Origin: a virus
Strand: one strand, 5' to 3'
DNA: 32,777 nt
IMG/VR virus record: IMGVR_UViG_3300027710_000006
Coordinates: 1-32,777 of that record
The notes under the pieces: model-generated
Databases searched by the model: none
Told to the model about the DNA's origin: nothing
Seen by the model: only the letters and a program-made list of their open reading frames with translations
Part shown: in pieces, positions 22,130 through 28,131 of the stretch
Layout: every line of letters begins with the position of its first letter
Position numbering within the stretch: the first letter of the stretch is position 1
Made by a program: the position numbers and the translations under genes

Positions 22130-22677
22130 ATAGCTTCGTCCATTAACATTTCTCTTTGGCCGTTTGTCAACTCGCATTTAGCCTCAACGTCTGCAATTGT
22201 TATTTCGTTTTTAGCCAATTTTTCGACAATCTGTTTCCATGCCGCCGACCCTTTAACCAATGCAATTTTTTTAATCTTTACCTCTGGCGCTTTGCCATGT
22301 GTGTTTGTTGTGTCGCTATCCTTTGTATCGTCCAGAGCAAACATACCCCCAAGCGCAAATTTTCGAGCGTAACTCGATGACGAGCCAAACGACTGCGAAA
22401 TGTCCATGCCTTTGCGGTTTGGGTCAATGCCTGCGCATCCAGTTGTCGTTACAACGATTCCATTTGGCAAAGTAAGTTGGACGCTTGACTCGCAATAAAT
22501 TAATCCGCCCGCCTCTTTGATTTGGTCTGAAATAGTCAACATACATTCGTATTTCAAAAGAAATGGTTTTAACGCTTCAAGTATATCTTCGCAGTTGCGA
22601 TACTTGTATTTACCAAATGCGTTAAATTGATTTTTTGGTGCTTTTAATTCTGCCTGAATTTTAATTAGTTCTGTCAT
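22126..22677 (-). CDS. erf: ERF-family single-strand annealing protein
   Basis: A 183-residue protein. The N-terminal region has the ERF features N-x-F-G-K-Y-K-Y-R-N-C-E-D-I-L (residues 20-34) and then a P-N-G-I-V-V-x-T-T-G-C-A-G strand. The nearby D-I-S-Q-S-F-G-S-S-S-S-Y-A-R-K-F-A-L block is the signature of the family (G-S/A-x-x-S-Y-A-R-K/R-Y/F). The C-terminal part is basic and linker-like. The protein anneals complementary ssDNA, and its stop is coupled to the exonuclease gene by ATGA. In front of it lies a 59-base AT-rich gap without a clear promoter motif. Confidence 0.9.
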   Translation of the reverse strand: MTELIKIQAELKAPKNQFNAFGKYKYRNCEDILEALKPFLLKYECMLTISDQIKEAGGLIYCESSVQLTLPNGIVVTTTGCAGIDPNRKGMDISQSFGSSSSYARKFALGGMFALDDTKDSDTTNTHGKAPEVKIKKIALVKGSAAWKQIVEKLAKNEITIADVEAKCELTNGQREMLMDEAI

Positions 22678-22736
22678 TTTTAGTTTGTTTTAATTGATTT
22701 GTAAATTTAAATATTTAAAGTATTTAATCAAATTTT

Positions 22737-22958
22737 TTAACGGATATTTTTAAACAATTCATAATTGTCTCGCAACTCCAGATTGATGACTTTCTTTTCT
22801 GTGATTCCCAGTTGCGCTCGAATGTGTTTGCCCCAACGTTCTAAACTAATATTTGCATCCTCTGGCTTTTTGCCAGTTGTCGATTGAACAAAAACAACTT
22901 CTGTCTTTGGACATCCGTCCTCTTCTTGTCTGTGTGGATAGGTATGGATTAACTTCAT
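22737..22958 (-). CDS. Small hypothetical protein, 73 residues
   Basis: I do not recognise this protein. It starts MKLIHTYPHRQEEDGCPKTE. The middle is G-K-K-P-E-D-A-N-I-S-L-E-R-W-G-K and it ends in the basic N-Y-E-L-F-K-N-I-R. It couples to its upstream neighbour by ATGA. No domain or motif is apparent. Its place directly upstream of erf suggests a role in recombination or host takeover. Confidence 0.55.
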   Translation of the reverse strand: MKLIHTYPHRQEEDGCPKTEVVFVQSTTGKKPEDANISLERWGKHIRAQLGITEKKVINLELRDNYELFKNIR

Positions 22959-23281
22959 GATTTTATGATTTGATTGATTAAACTTTGATTAACTAATGAG
23001 CCACATTTAACGATTAAATTTAATTTTTCTGAGTCGCTTTTGTAGTCTCTGGGTAATTTAATAATTCCATGACATGCAAGCAATGTCATTGCTTGGTCTT
23101 CTGAGTCTGGGTAATAAAGCGGAGCGTAACAATTAGGCAATGTGAATGTCTCCCAGTTCAACTTTATTTCAAACTCATCTTTAATAAAATGTGCCATAAA
23201 TGGCTCTTCAATTCGTTCTATTAATACAAAACCTTGTTTGCTTAATACTTGGCCAAATGCCTCGATGTGTGATGCTATCAT
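22955..23281 (-). CDS. Small hypothetical protein, 108 residues
   Basis: It starts MIASHIEAFGQVLSKQGFVL. It has mixed alpha/beta character, with a LNWETFTLPNCYAPLYYPD segment (41-59). No catalytic motif is recognised, and no signal peptide or membrane segment is present. It couples by ATGA on both sides within the early operon. The function is unknown. Confidence 0.6.
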   Translation of the reverse strand: MIASHIEAFGQVLSKQGFVLIERIEEPFMAHFIKDEFEIKLNWETFTLPNCYAPLYYPDSEDQAMTLLACHGIIKLPRDYKSDSEKLNLIVKCGSLVNQSLINQIIKS

Positions 23282-23658
23282 TTTATTCTTGTTATTTTAA
23301 AAAATTTACCACTATTATAAAAAACGTCAAACATGTAGTCTCTATTTCTGGTCTTTCTGTAATAAGAAACCAGAGAGCGTTGGTTTTTAATTTCAGCCTC
23401 TGGGACTGAATAGTCTTCACCCAGTTTTAATTTACCAATGATTGTCTGGTTGTAAGTTTTAGATATTTCGCCCGCTTTTTTTCTGGCATGCTCTCGGACA
23501 TATTTCATTGCATCCCTTAATTCGATAAACTTATTTTCAACCGACAAGTCTTTGCCCTCAAAAGCATAAACCATAATTTCCGAATTGAATTGTTTTATCA
23601 TATAATCGACTCCATTTTCTTTGGCTTCGATTTTCCCTTTTAGTTTAAAATTTACCAC
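23278..23658 (-). CDS. Hypothetical basic protein, 126 residues
   Basis: The frame starts with GTG at 23658 (M-V-N-F-K-L); ATG at 23601 (M20, MIKQFNSE) is the alternative. The GTG gives a 14-base overlap with the upstream gene and is consistent with coupling, while ATG would leave a 43-base gap, so I keep GTG with low certainty. The C-terminal half is basic and aromatic (S-Y-Y-R-K-T-R-N-R-D-Y). There is no recognised domain. It is an early-region protein. Confidence 0.55.
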   Translation of the reverse strand: MVNFKLKGKIEAKENGVDYMIKQFNSEIMVYAFEGKDLSVENKFIELRDAMKYVREHARKKAGEISKTYNQTIIGKLKLGEDYSVPEAEIKNQRSLVSYYRKTRNRDYMFDVFYNSGKFFKITRIK

Positions 23659-23995
23659 TTTCGCTTTTAATTAGATTATAAAATAATTCGTATTTGTTCT
23701 CATCAATAAACTGGTCGAATGGAATAAACGTTGCATTCTCGCCCTCGCCATCTGTCATAATAATATACTTTCCATTTTTGATATTTGATTTAACCTCTTC
23801 AATAGAATAGTATTCCGATAAGTATTTGTCCAGTTCCTTTTCTGTGATTACCAAATAGCTTTGCTCCTCATTTTCGTTGGTTGTATAATAACCGCTAACA
23901 ATGTAAGTTGAGCCGTTCATGATAATGTCTGATATTTCGCATTCTGAATTCACTGGCAAACTTGCCAATGTCATCGCCGTTTTAACTGCTCCCAT
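23645..23995 (-). CDS. Hypothetical acidic protein, 116 residues
   Basis: It starts MGAVKTAMTLASLPVNSECE. It is acidic, with a beta-rich middle (N-G-S-T-Y-I-V-S-G-Y) followed by E/D-rich stretches (E-K-E-L-D-K-Y-L and D-G-E-G-E-N). It starts by TAATG overlap with the 42-residue membrane protein upstream. The acidic, small, early character is shared by many phage proteins that mimic DNA or bind host enzymes, but nothing specific can be claimed. Confidence 0.6.
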   Translation of the reverse strand: MGAVKTAMTLASLPVNSECEISDIIMNGSTYIVSGYYTTNENEEQSYLVITEKELDKYLSEYYSIEEVKSNIKNGKYIIMTDGEGENATFIPFDQFIDENKYELFYNLIKSESGKF

Positions 23996-24123
23996 TATCC
24001 TAAATAATAAAATAAGAAACCCATAAATGAAATGAATCCAATAATCAAAGTTGCAAAGCCTAACAATGTTTCTTTGAATTGTGCGTCTGTGTAATCCGAG
24101 TGTTTAGTTTTAAATTTGTTCAT
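23995..24123 (-). CDS. Small single-pass membrane protein, 42 residues, first early gene
   Basis: The frame reads MNKFKTKHSDYTDAQFKETL then a hydrophobic stretch (L-L-G-F-A-T-L-I-I-G-F-I-S-F-M-G-F-L-F-Y-Y-L). The basic N-terminus and one membrane segment predict N-in topology. Its stop overlaps the next start as TAATG. It lies 32 bases downstream of the candidate early promoter, so it is probably the first gene transcribed in the early operon. The function is unknown. Confidence 0.7.
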   Translation of the reverse strand: MNKFKTKHSDYTDAQFKETLLGFATLIIGFISFMGFLFYYLG

Positions 24124-24132
24124 GTTTTTAAT

Positions 24133-24152
24133 ACCGATTGGTTTGATTCGGT
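24133..24152. promoter_or_regulatory. Imperfect palindrome at the early promoter start (candidate operator)
   Basis: ACCGATTGGTTTGATTCGGT is an imperfect 20 bp palindrome (ACCGA/TCGGT arms, one further near-match). It lies just downstream of the candidate early -7 box, where a repressor would block RNA polymerase. The XRE protein encoded at 21160 is the obvious candidate binder, but this is inference. Confidence 0.4.
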
Positions 24153-24155
24153 CAT

Positions 24156-24186
24156 CAAATATCGTTTTAACTATTTAAAAAACAAA
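24156..24186 (-). promoter_or_regulatory. Candidate early promoter (-33 TTTG, 19 bp, -7 GATATTTG)
   Basis: The minus strand has TTTG (24186-24183), 19 bases, then GATATTTG (24163-24156). Only the first base of the -7 element departs from TAnnTTTG and the spacing is exactly that of the promoter at 20029. The spacer contains one copy of the 15 bp repeat described at 24165-24179. It precedes the first early gene and follows the terminator of the lysis unit. Confidence 0.5.
24165..24179. repeat. Direct repeat copy 1 (TTTTAACTATTTAAA)
   Basis: The 15 bases TTTTAACTATTTAAA occur here and again at 24229-24243, 64 bases apart and in the same orientation. Both are preceded by CG (one copy has an extra A). 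Copy 1 lies inside the spacer of the candidate early promoter, which suits a regulatory protein binding site. The 186-base gap between genes (24124-24309) otherwise holds only AT-rich DNA, the palindrome and a terminator. Confidence 0.6.
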
Positions 24187-24228
24187 ACATTTTTTATTTT
24201 TTTTTAATCTTTTTTTTACAATCTGCGA

Positions 24229-24243
24229 TTTTAACTATTTAAA
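24229..24243. repeat. Direct repeat copy 2 (TTTTAACTATTTAAA)
   Basis: This is the second perfect copy of the 15 bp repeat, upstream (in transcription direction) of the candidate promoter. Two spaced copies around an early promoter suggest cooperative binding of a regulator or of a replication protein. Confidence 0.6.
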
Positions 24244-24258
24244 GCCACTTTTTAAGGC

Positions 24259-24290
24259 AAAAAAAAAGCCGCACATTTCTGTACGGCTTT
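24259..24290 (-). terminator. Intrinsic terminator at the end of the portal-to-spanin unit
   Basis: The minus strand AAAGCCGTAC (24290-24281), loop AGAAAT, GTGCGGCTTT (24274-24265) forms a 10 bp stem with one G-U pair, followed by a run of T residues to 24259. It lies directly after the spanin gene stop at 24310 and separates late transcription from the early control region. Confidence 0.93.
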
Positions 24291-24309
24291 CCAAACTATG
24301 AACCTAAAA

Positions 24310-24741
24310 CTAAAAAACTTTCATTTTTGCTACAATGTAAATCATTAATGCGAGCAGGATAATTAATCCAAACAACCAGAGAGACCAAACGCCGCTCTCC
24401 TTAACCAATTCCTTTGCTTTCTGCTCGACTTTCTTTTGCTCAACTACTACTTGTTTAACTTTAACCTCTTCGTGTCTCACAACGGCTGATTTTCGCTTTT
24501 GAATAATCTGTCTGGTTAACTTCTTTGGCGCAGATTGAATCTGTCCCAGTGTATCGATGCAAACTTCAAAGTCAATAGTCTCCAGTATAATAACAACAGA
24601 CGAATCGTTGGCAACCTCTGAAATCTTTGCCTCCGTCTTTGTCTCAATCTCGCTCTGTGTCTTAACTTCAACGCTTGTCGTTTGTTTTTTGACTCCACAA
24701 CTGGCCAACATTATTGCCAGAATTACTATACTTAACCTCAT
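24310..24741 (-). CDS. Unimolecular spanin (u-spanin), lysis
   Basis: A 143-residue protein that carries both anchors of a u-spanin. The N-terminal signal M-R-L-S-I-V-I-L-A-I-M-L-A-S-C ends in lipobox LASC (C15, +2 Gly, so sorted to the outer membrane). A single C-terminal membrane helix (about 118-138, WSLWLFGLIILLALMIYIVA) would sit in the inner membrane. Between them lies a periplasmic segment with long K/E/V-rich coil (about 75-115). U-spanins such as T1 gp11 fuse inner and outer membrane in the last lysis step. The gene closes the lysis cassette and is followed by a terminator. It has a 74-base overlap with a small frame upstream (24668-24826). Confidence 0.85.
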   Translation of the reverse strand: MRLSIVILAIMLASCGVKKQTTSVEVKTQSEIETKTEAKISEVANDSSVVIILETIDFEVCIDTLGQIQSAPKKLTRQIIQKRKSAVVRHEEVKVKQVVVEQKKVEQKAKELVKESGVWSLWLFGLIILLALMIYIVAKMKVF

Positions 24742-24826
24742 TGTATTTTTGTTTTCTTTTTTTTATTATTTCCTCTAATTGATTTATCTCTTTTTCTATG
24801 CTCTCTAAAATCTTACTCTTGTTCAT
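24668..24826 (-). CDS. Possible small coiled-coil protein overlapping the spanin gene
   Basis: The frame MNKSKILESIEKEINQLEEI continues with K-K-R-K-Q-K-Y and ends after 52 residues, inside the spanin signal-peptide region in another frame (74-base overlap). The start overlaps the stop of the acidic 73-residue gene by 14 bases, which is the usual arrangement here. The helical, charged N-terminus looks like real coding sequence; the second half may be constrained by the spanin frame. Confidence 0.5.
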   Translation of the reverse strand: MNKSKILESIEKEINQLEEIIKKRKQKYNEVKYSNSGNNVGQLWSQKTNDKR

Positions 24827-25034
24827 CTTCAAAATTCAGCCACTTTAATCTCTGGTCAATTAACTTAATTAATTCCGATTGCCATTCCACTTTTTTATTT
24901 GGGAAATATAGCAATGTGTTCTCTTCGACCTCCCAAAGAAATTCCTTTAGGAAATACAACTCTTTGTATATGTCGTCGTCTGACATGTCCTCGATTTCCT
25001 CATCGAGATTTTGGTTTTCTGGTTTGTCGCTCAT
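24813..25034 (-). CDS. Small acidic hypothetical protein, 73 residues
   Basis: It starts MSDKPENQNLDEEIEDMSDD and is strongly acidic in the first 25 residues. This is followed by a helical part (K-E-F-L-W-E-V-E-E-N, I-K-L-I-D-Q-R-L-K-W-L) with several aromatics. It starts by ATGA overlap with the phosphoesterase gene. It may bind its neighbour or a host protein; no family is recognised. Confidence 0.6.
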   Translation of the reverse strand: MSDKPENQNLDEEIEDMSDDDIYKELYFLKEFLWEVEENTLLYFPNKKVEWQSELIKLIDQRLKWLNFEDEQE

Positions 25035-26245
25035 TCAGCAAATATCGGAATTTTAACTGAAATTCCTCTCTTTTCGTCTAATAATGTAAACGCTTGAGCG
25101 GGTTTTTCTGGTTTGAATCCTGCCTTGTGGCCATACGGCGACAATCCAATCAATGACCCATTGACGCAGCAACTGGTTGTCGGGTAAAATAATTGATGAA
25201 AATGGCCTAAACAAGTAAAATCGGCTTTTCTTTGTTCATCTTTTCTTAATAAATATTTAATCAAAGGAATTGTCAATCCCCCTATGCCGCCCCCATATTT
25301 GACCGCCTCTCCATGAAAAAACCTAATCGTTTTTCCCAGAACTTTGACGTAACAATCGTCCGACTCTGGCATGTGAAATGTCATTCGTTTCTCGTTTCTG
25401 AATAAGTCTTTTAAATCCGAGTACATCATAAACTCATAATTGGTCGCAGAACTGGTCGAAATGTGCATCTTCTTTGTGTTCCTGCCATGATTACCAACCG
25501 AGCATGGTATAATAAAATTGACCTTAGTATTTTTTAATAAAAACTCAAATCCATTCATAATTAATTGCTTTGCTTTTCTGATAGCTTGCAATGGCGAAAG
25601 GTTATTTGATTCAACTAATTCGTCATGAATATAGCCAGATATAAAGTCGCCACCCAACCAAACAACAACGTCTTTAATGTGAACGTCTTTGCTTTCTTTG
25701 TCAATTAATTTGACCATGTTCTGAAATACGGCCATTGAGCGTTTCTCTGCAATCTTTAAATTGTACTCATTAAATCCGTTAACTTGGCCACGTCTCACGT
25801 TCTCTTCAATGTGCCAGTCCGACAATGAAATGATTGGCGTTCCCATGTTTTTTGAACCGCTCGATTTTTCAAATTTAATTTCTAATGTGTCGCTTTTTTC
25901 TTTGATAGCCAATAAGTCATCATAAGCCTGCTCAGTTGATTCCAGTTTAGCAAGCAAATATTCGTTTTTCTTTTTAACGTCATTAAGCTGAGCCATTAAA
26001 GCCTTGTTTTTTCGGTCTTCTTGAATGACAATGCTAATGTCTTTGATTTTTTCAATTGGTTGCTCAATGCTTGGCAATGGATTGTCCCTGAAAAATGCTT
26101 TGACCCCTGCTCGAATCCCCTCTAAATTAGTTGAGCCAAGTTCTTTTGGGTAGCTTTCCTTTAATAATTGTGAAAATTGCGTTTTGTTTCTGCCTATCTG
26201 TTCGAATAAATCGAGATTTGCAACGATAAATTTTTCGTATTTCAT
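25031..26245 (-). CDS. Calcineurin-like metallophosphoesterase
   Basis: A 404-residue protein. Residues 1-130 are a helical/coiled-coil region with a possible HTH-like start; the phosphoesterase domain covers 135-355. The metal-binding motifs are in order: SDWH (142-145), GGD (198-200), GNHGR (251-255), FHGE (310-313) and GHFHQ (347-351), which matches the D-x-H, G-D-x, G-N-H-D/E, H and G-H-x-H pattern of two-metal phosphoesterases. In cells such enzymes are nucleases, phosphodiesterases or nucleotide phosphatases. Here it sits between endolysin and spanin genes. A possible -33/-7 pair (TTTG, 19 bases, TAATTTG) lies in the 51-base gap upstream. Confidence 0.85.
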   Translation of the reverse strand: MKYEKFIVANLDLFEQIGRNKTQFSQLLKESYPKELGSTNLEGIRAGVKAFFRDNPLPSIEQPIEKIKDISIVIQEDRKNKALMAQLNDVKKKNEYLLAKLESTEQAYDDLLAIKEKSDTLEIKFEKSSGSKNMGTPIISLSDWHIEENVRRGQVNGFNEYNLKIAEKRSMAVFQNMVKLIDKESKDVHIKDVVVWLGGDFISGYIHDELVESNNLSPLQAIRKAKQLIMNGFEFLLKNTKVNFIIPCSVGNHGRNTKKMHISTSSATNYEFMMYSDLKDLFRNEKRMTFHMPESDDCYVKVLGKTIRFFHGEAVKYGGGIGGLTIPLIKYLLRKDEQRKADFTCLGHFHQLFYPTTSCCVNGSLIGLSPYGHKAGFKPEKPAQAFTLLDEKRGISVKIPIFAE

Positions 26246-26296
26246 GTCTTAGGGTCTAATTTTGTGCAAATTAGCAATAATTTTAATAATAACAAA

Positions 26297-26896
26297 TTAG
26301 CCAAGTAAGGAATAGAACTCATTGAAATGCTGAATCCTATCTGAAAGGCCAATTGTGCCGCCATTTACTCGTTTAGTTATTGACGTTATAACAGCATCCG
26401 TTGCTCCTTTGTCTGCTATTGCATTCAATCCATTTTTATTCCAGAACCATGCAGCCGATGCCAAAGGATATTTAGTTGCAACCAGTTCTGGATTGTTTAT
26501 TATATCCTCTGGGACGCTTTTATCAAACTCAATATAATTAGCCTTGCCAGTTAGCTGAATAAATCCCCTGCCTAAATATTTAAACCCATCCTTTGACGCT
26601 TCATTTCCATTGCCCATTCTGTTGGCGTAAACCTTTGATGCAATTTTCTCTGGTTGCCTTGCATAATCTTTGGCGACCTCTAAAGTTGGAAAATATTTTT
26701 TGAATGTTTTAGTTAATCCCTCAGCCGAATAGTTGAGATTTTCTTTGACTGCTCTGAAATTAGCTGATTCGTGGCCACATTGAGCCAGAAAATGCGATAG
26801 CCTTAAAGCGGTATTGATTTTATATTGATTAACAACAAAAGGGATTTGAGCAATAACCGAAGCTGGGACATGCCCTTTCAGTTTATCTAAATTCAT
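26297..26896 (-). CDS. GH19-type endolysin (chitinase/lysozyme fold)
   Basis: A 199-residue protein without signal peptide. The catalytic glutamate is in the LAQCGHESANF segment (E43). The block L-G-R-G-F-I-Q-L-T-G-K-A-N-Y (108-121) and the V-N-G-G (177-180) near the C-terminus are the signature of the GH19 lysozyme/chitinase family used as phage endolysins. It cleaves the glycan backbone of peptidoglycan and depends on the holin for release. It overlaps the holin gene as TAATG. Confidence 0.9.
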   Translation of the reverse strand: MNLDKLKGHVPASVIAQIPFVVNQYKINTALRLSHFLAQCGHESANFRAVKENLNYSAEGLTKTFKKYFPTLEVAKDYARQPEKIASKVYANRMGNGNEASKDGFKYLGRGFIQLTGKANYIEFDKSVPEDIINNPELVATKYPLASAAWFWNKNGLNAIADKGATDAVITSITKRVNGGTIGLSDRIQHFNEFYSLLG

Positions 26897-27270
26897 TATT
26901 TGCCCTCTTTAAAAAATTGTTTAAATAGACTTTTGCCAGTCATGTCTTTTAGGTTTTCATCCAGAGACTTTAACTCAATAAACGCAATTAGACCAGATAC
27001 GATTTTCATTACCTCAATTTCCTGCAAAAAATGTTTTTGAAAAACATGACCTGCTAAAATTGCAAACATGTAGCCCATCCCTTTGGTAATTGTTGGCCTC
27101 ATTTTACGGCTTGTAATCGCTTCACCTCTTTTATAAGCTGCAACCATCCCAGTAATAAAATCAATCATTACCAAAAAGCTAATACCCATTAAAACCGAGA
27201 ATGTCGGAGAAAAATAAGTAACTAAATAAATAATAATTACATCCAAACTTTTAACCAACCAGTTTCTCAT
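26896..27270 (-). CDS. Holin (Phage_holin_4 / toxin-secretion type)
   Basis: A 124-residue protein with three predicted membrane segments: about 8-20, 24-45 (F-S-V-L-M-G-I-S-F-L-V-M-I-D-F-I-T-G) and 65-95. The M-I-D-F-I-T-G-M-V-A-A-Y-K-R-G-E block with later K-G-M-G-Y-M and E-L-K-S-L-D-E-N is characteristic of the Phage_holin_4 family. The charged C-terminus (K-Q-F-F-K-E-G-K) would be cytoplasmic. The gene is next to the endolysin, as in a classical lysis cassette, and starts by ATGA overlap. Confidence 0.88.
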   Translation of the reverse strand: MRNWLVKSLDVIIIYLVTYFSPTFSVLMGISFLVMIDFITGMVAAYKRGEAITSRKMRPTITKGMGYMFAILAGHVFQKHFLQEIEVMKIVSGLIAFIELKSLDENLKDMTGKSLFKQFFKEGK

Positions 27271-27599
27271 GTTATTAAATATGTGTCATTTTCTGTAATA
27301 ATATAAGCATTCCCATTGCCATTGCCAGTTACTCTGCAAATATCTTCATAAAGAAAATCTGCATTGTTTGGATTTAAGTTTGAATAATCATTTTGACCAT
27401 AAACCTCCATTGTCCAAGTTCCTTCTGGTATGTTTTCGTTTAAAAGAAACGTGAAAAAATCGCACTCAACAGATGTATAAATATTGCTAAAACCCTGACA
27501 TCCTCTCGTAAAAATAAACAAGTAATAATCATAAACGACCTCAGTCTCTTCTATGAATAAAACAACCTTGCTATCAATATTAGCCTCAATAACTACCAT
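27267..27599 (-). CDS. Hypothetical protein between connector and holin genes, 110 residues
   Basis: It starts MVVIEANIDSKVVLFIEETE and has a beta-rich pattern, with W-T-M-E-V-Y-G-Q in the middle and a repeat-like G-N-G-N-G-N-A-Y segment before the C-terminus. It may be a small head-tail or lysis-linked virion protein; no motif is recognised. Its start is embedded in a 12-codon frame with coupled junctions. Confidence 0.6.
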   Translation of the reverse strand: MVVIEANIDSKVVLFIEETEVVYDYYLFIFTRGCQGFSNIYTSVECDFFTFLLNENIPEGTWTMEVYGQNDYSNLNPNNADFLYEDICRVTGNGNGNAYIITENDTYLIT

Positions 27600-27631
27600 T
27601 CTGTGTCGATTATATCGTTGCCGTCAAACAT
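27593..27631 (-). CDS. Possible 12-codon coupling frame between connector and downstream gene
   Basis: The frame MFDGNDIIDTEW starts at the connector stop as TAATG and its own stop TAG overlaps the next ATG region. Its junctions follow the same rule as all other genes, so it might be a translation-coupling minicistron. Twelve residues are too short for a protein claim. Confidence 0.25.
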   Translation of the reverse strand: MFDGNDIIDTEW

Positions 27632-28131
27632 TAACAAATCCCCCAGTTTTCTAAGTTTTTAGTCTCATCGCAATTGTTGCACGATGCTTGGTCATATAGC
27701 GGATTCAAATTTTCGTTTAGCTTTAACCATTCAAACATTTCTCTCGCATAGTTTTTGCCAATCTGTCTCCAATAATTTGCTTGCTTTTCGTTAGTATCAA
27801 AATCAATAAACTCTGACTCATCCGTTACCTTTCTGACAACACTTTCTTTTGTTACTTGCACTGGGTGGAAAAACATTAAGTCTCCAAACGCATAGCAAAC
27901 GTGAACTTTTTTCAAATAGCACATTAATTCCTCATTTGCAGGAGTCAAATCGTTTGCCTCAATTTGCTCGCATAACTCATCAAATAAGTCTTGACAAAGC
28001 AATTGATTGATATATGTTATTTGCGTATTCTTAATAGCAATATCAATGTCCTGACTTTCAACGTTTCTTGAAAGCGGAACGATGCCATAAAAATCTGTTT
28101 GTGTTATGAATTGACAACTGCAACAAGCCAT
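27631..28131 (-). CDS. Head-tail connector / neck-like protein, 166 residues
   Basis: It starts MACCSCQFITQTDFYGIVPL. The N-terminal cysteines (C3, C4, C6) and an all-helical body with I-N-Q-L-L-C-Q-D-L-F-D-E-L (50-62) and C-Y-L-K-K-V-H-V-C-Y-A-F-G-D-L-M-F match the DUF6712-like helical neck/connector type found right after portal genes in Bacteroidota phages. It follows the portal gene with a 1-base overlap, and its stop starts a TAATG junction. The function is inferred from order and fold type. Confidence 0.6.
   Translation of the reverse strand: MACCSCQFITQTDFYGIVPLSRNVESQDIDIAIKNTQITYINQLLCQDLFDELCEQIEANDLTPANEELMCYLKKVHVCYAFGDLMFFHPVQVTKESVVRKVTDESEFIDFDTNEKQANYWRQIGKNYAREMFEWLKLNENLNPLYDQASCNNCDETKNLENWGIC

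Noticed and set aside
24120-24155. 11-codon frame MTESNQSVLKT between the early promoter and the first early gene
   Set aside because: Its ATG directly abuts the -7 element, so it would lie upstream of the expected transcription start. It also coincides with the palindrome, which explains the sequence better.
24516-24698. 60-residue arginine/glutamine-rich frame inside the spanin gene
   Set aside because: It is an alternative-frame shadow of the spanin coiled coil, with low-complexity R/Q/L sequence and no coupled junction.
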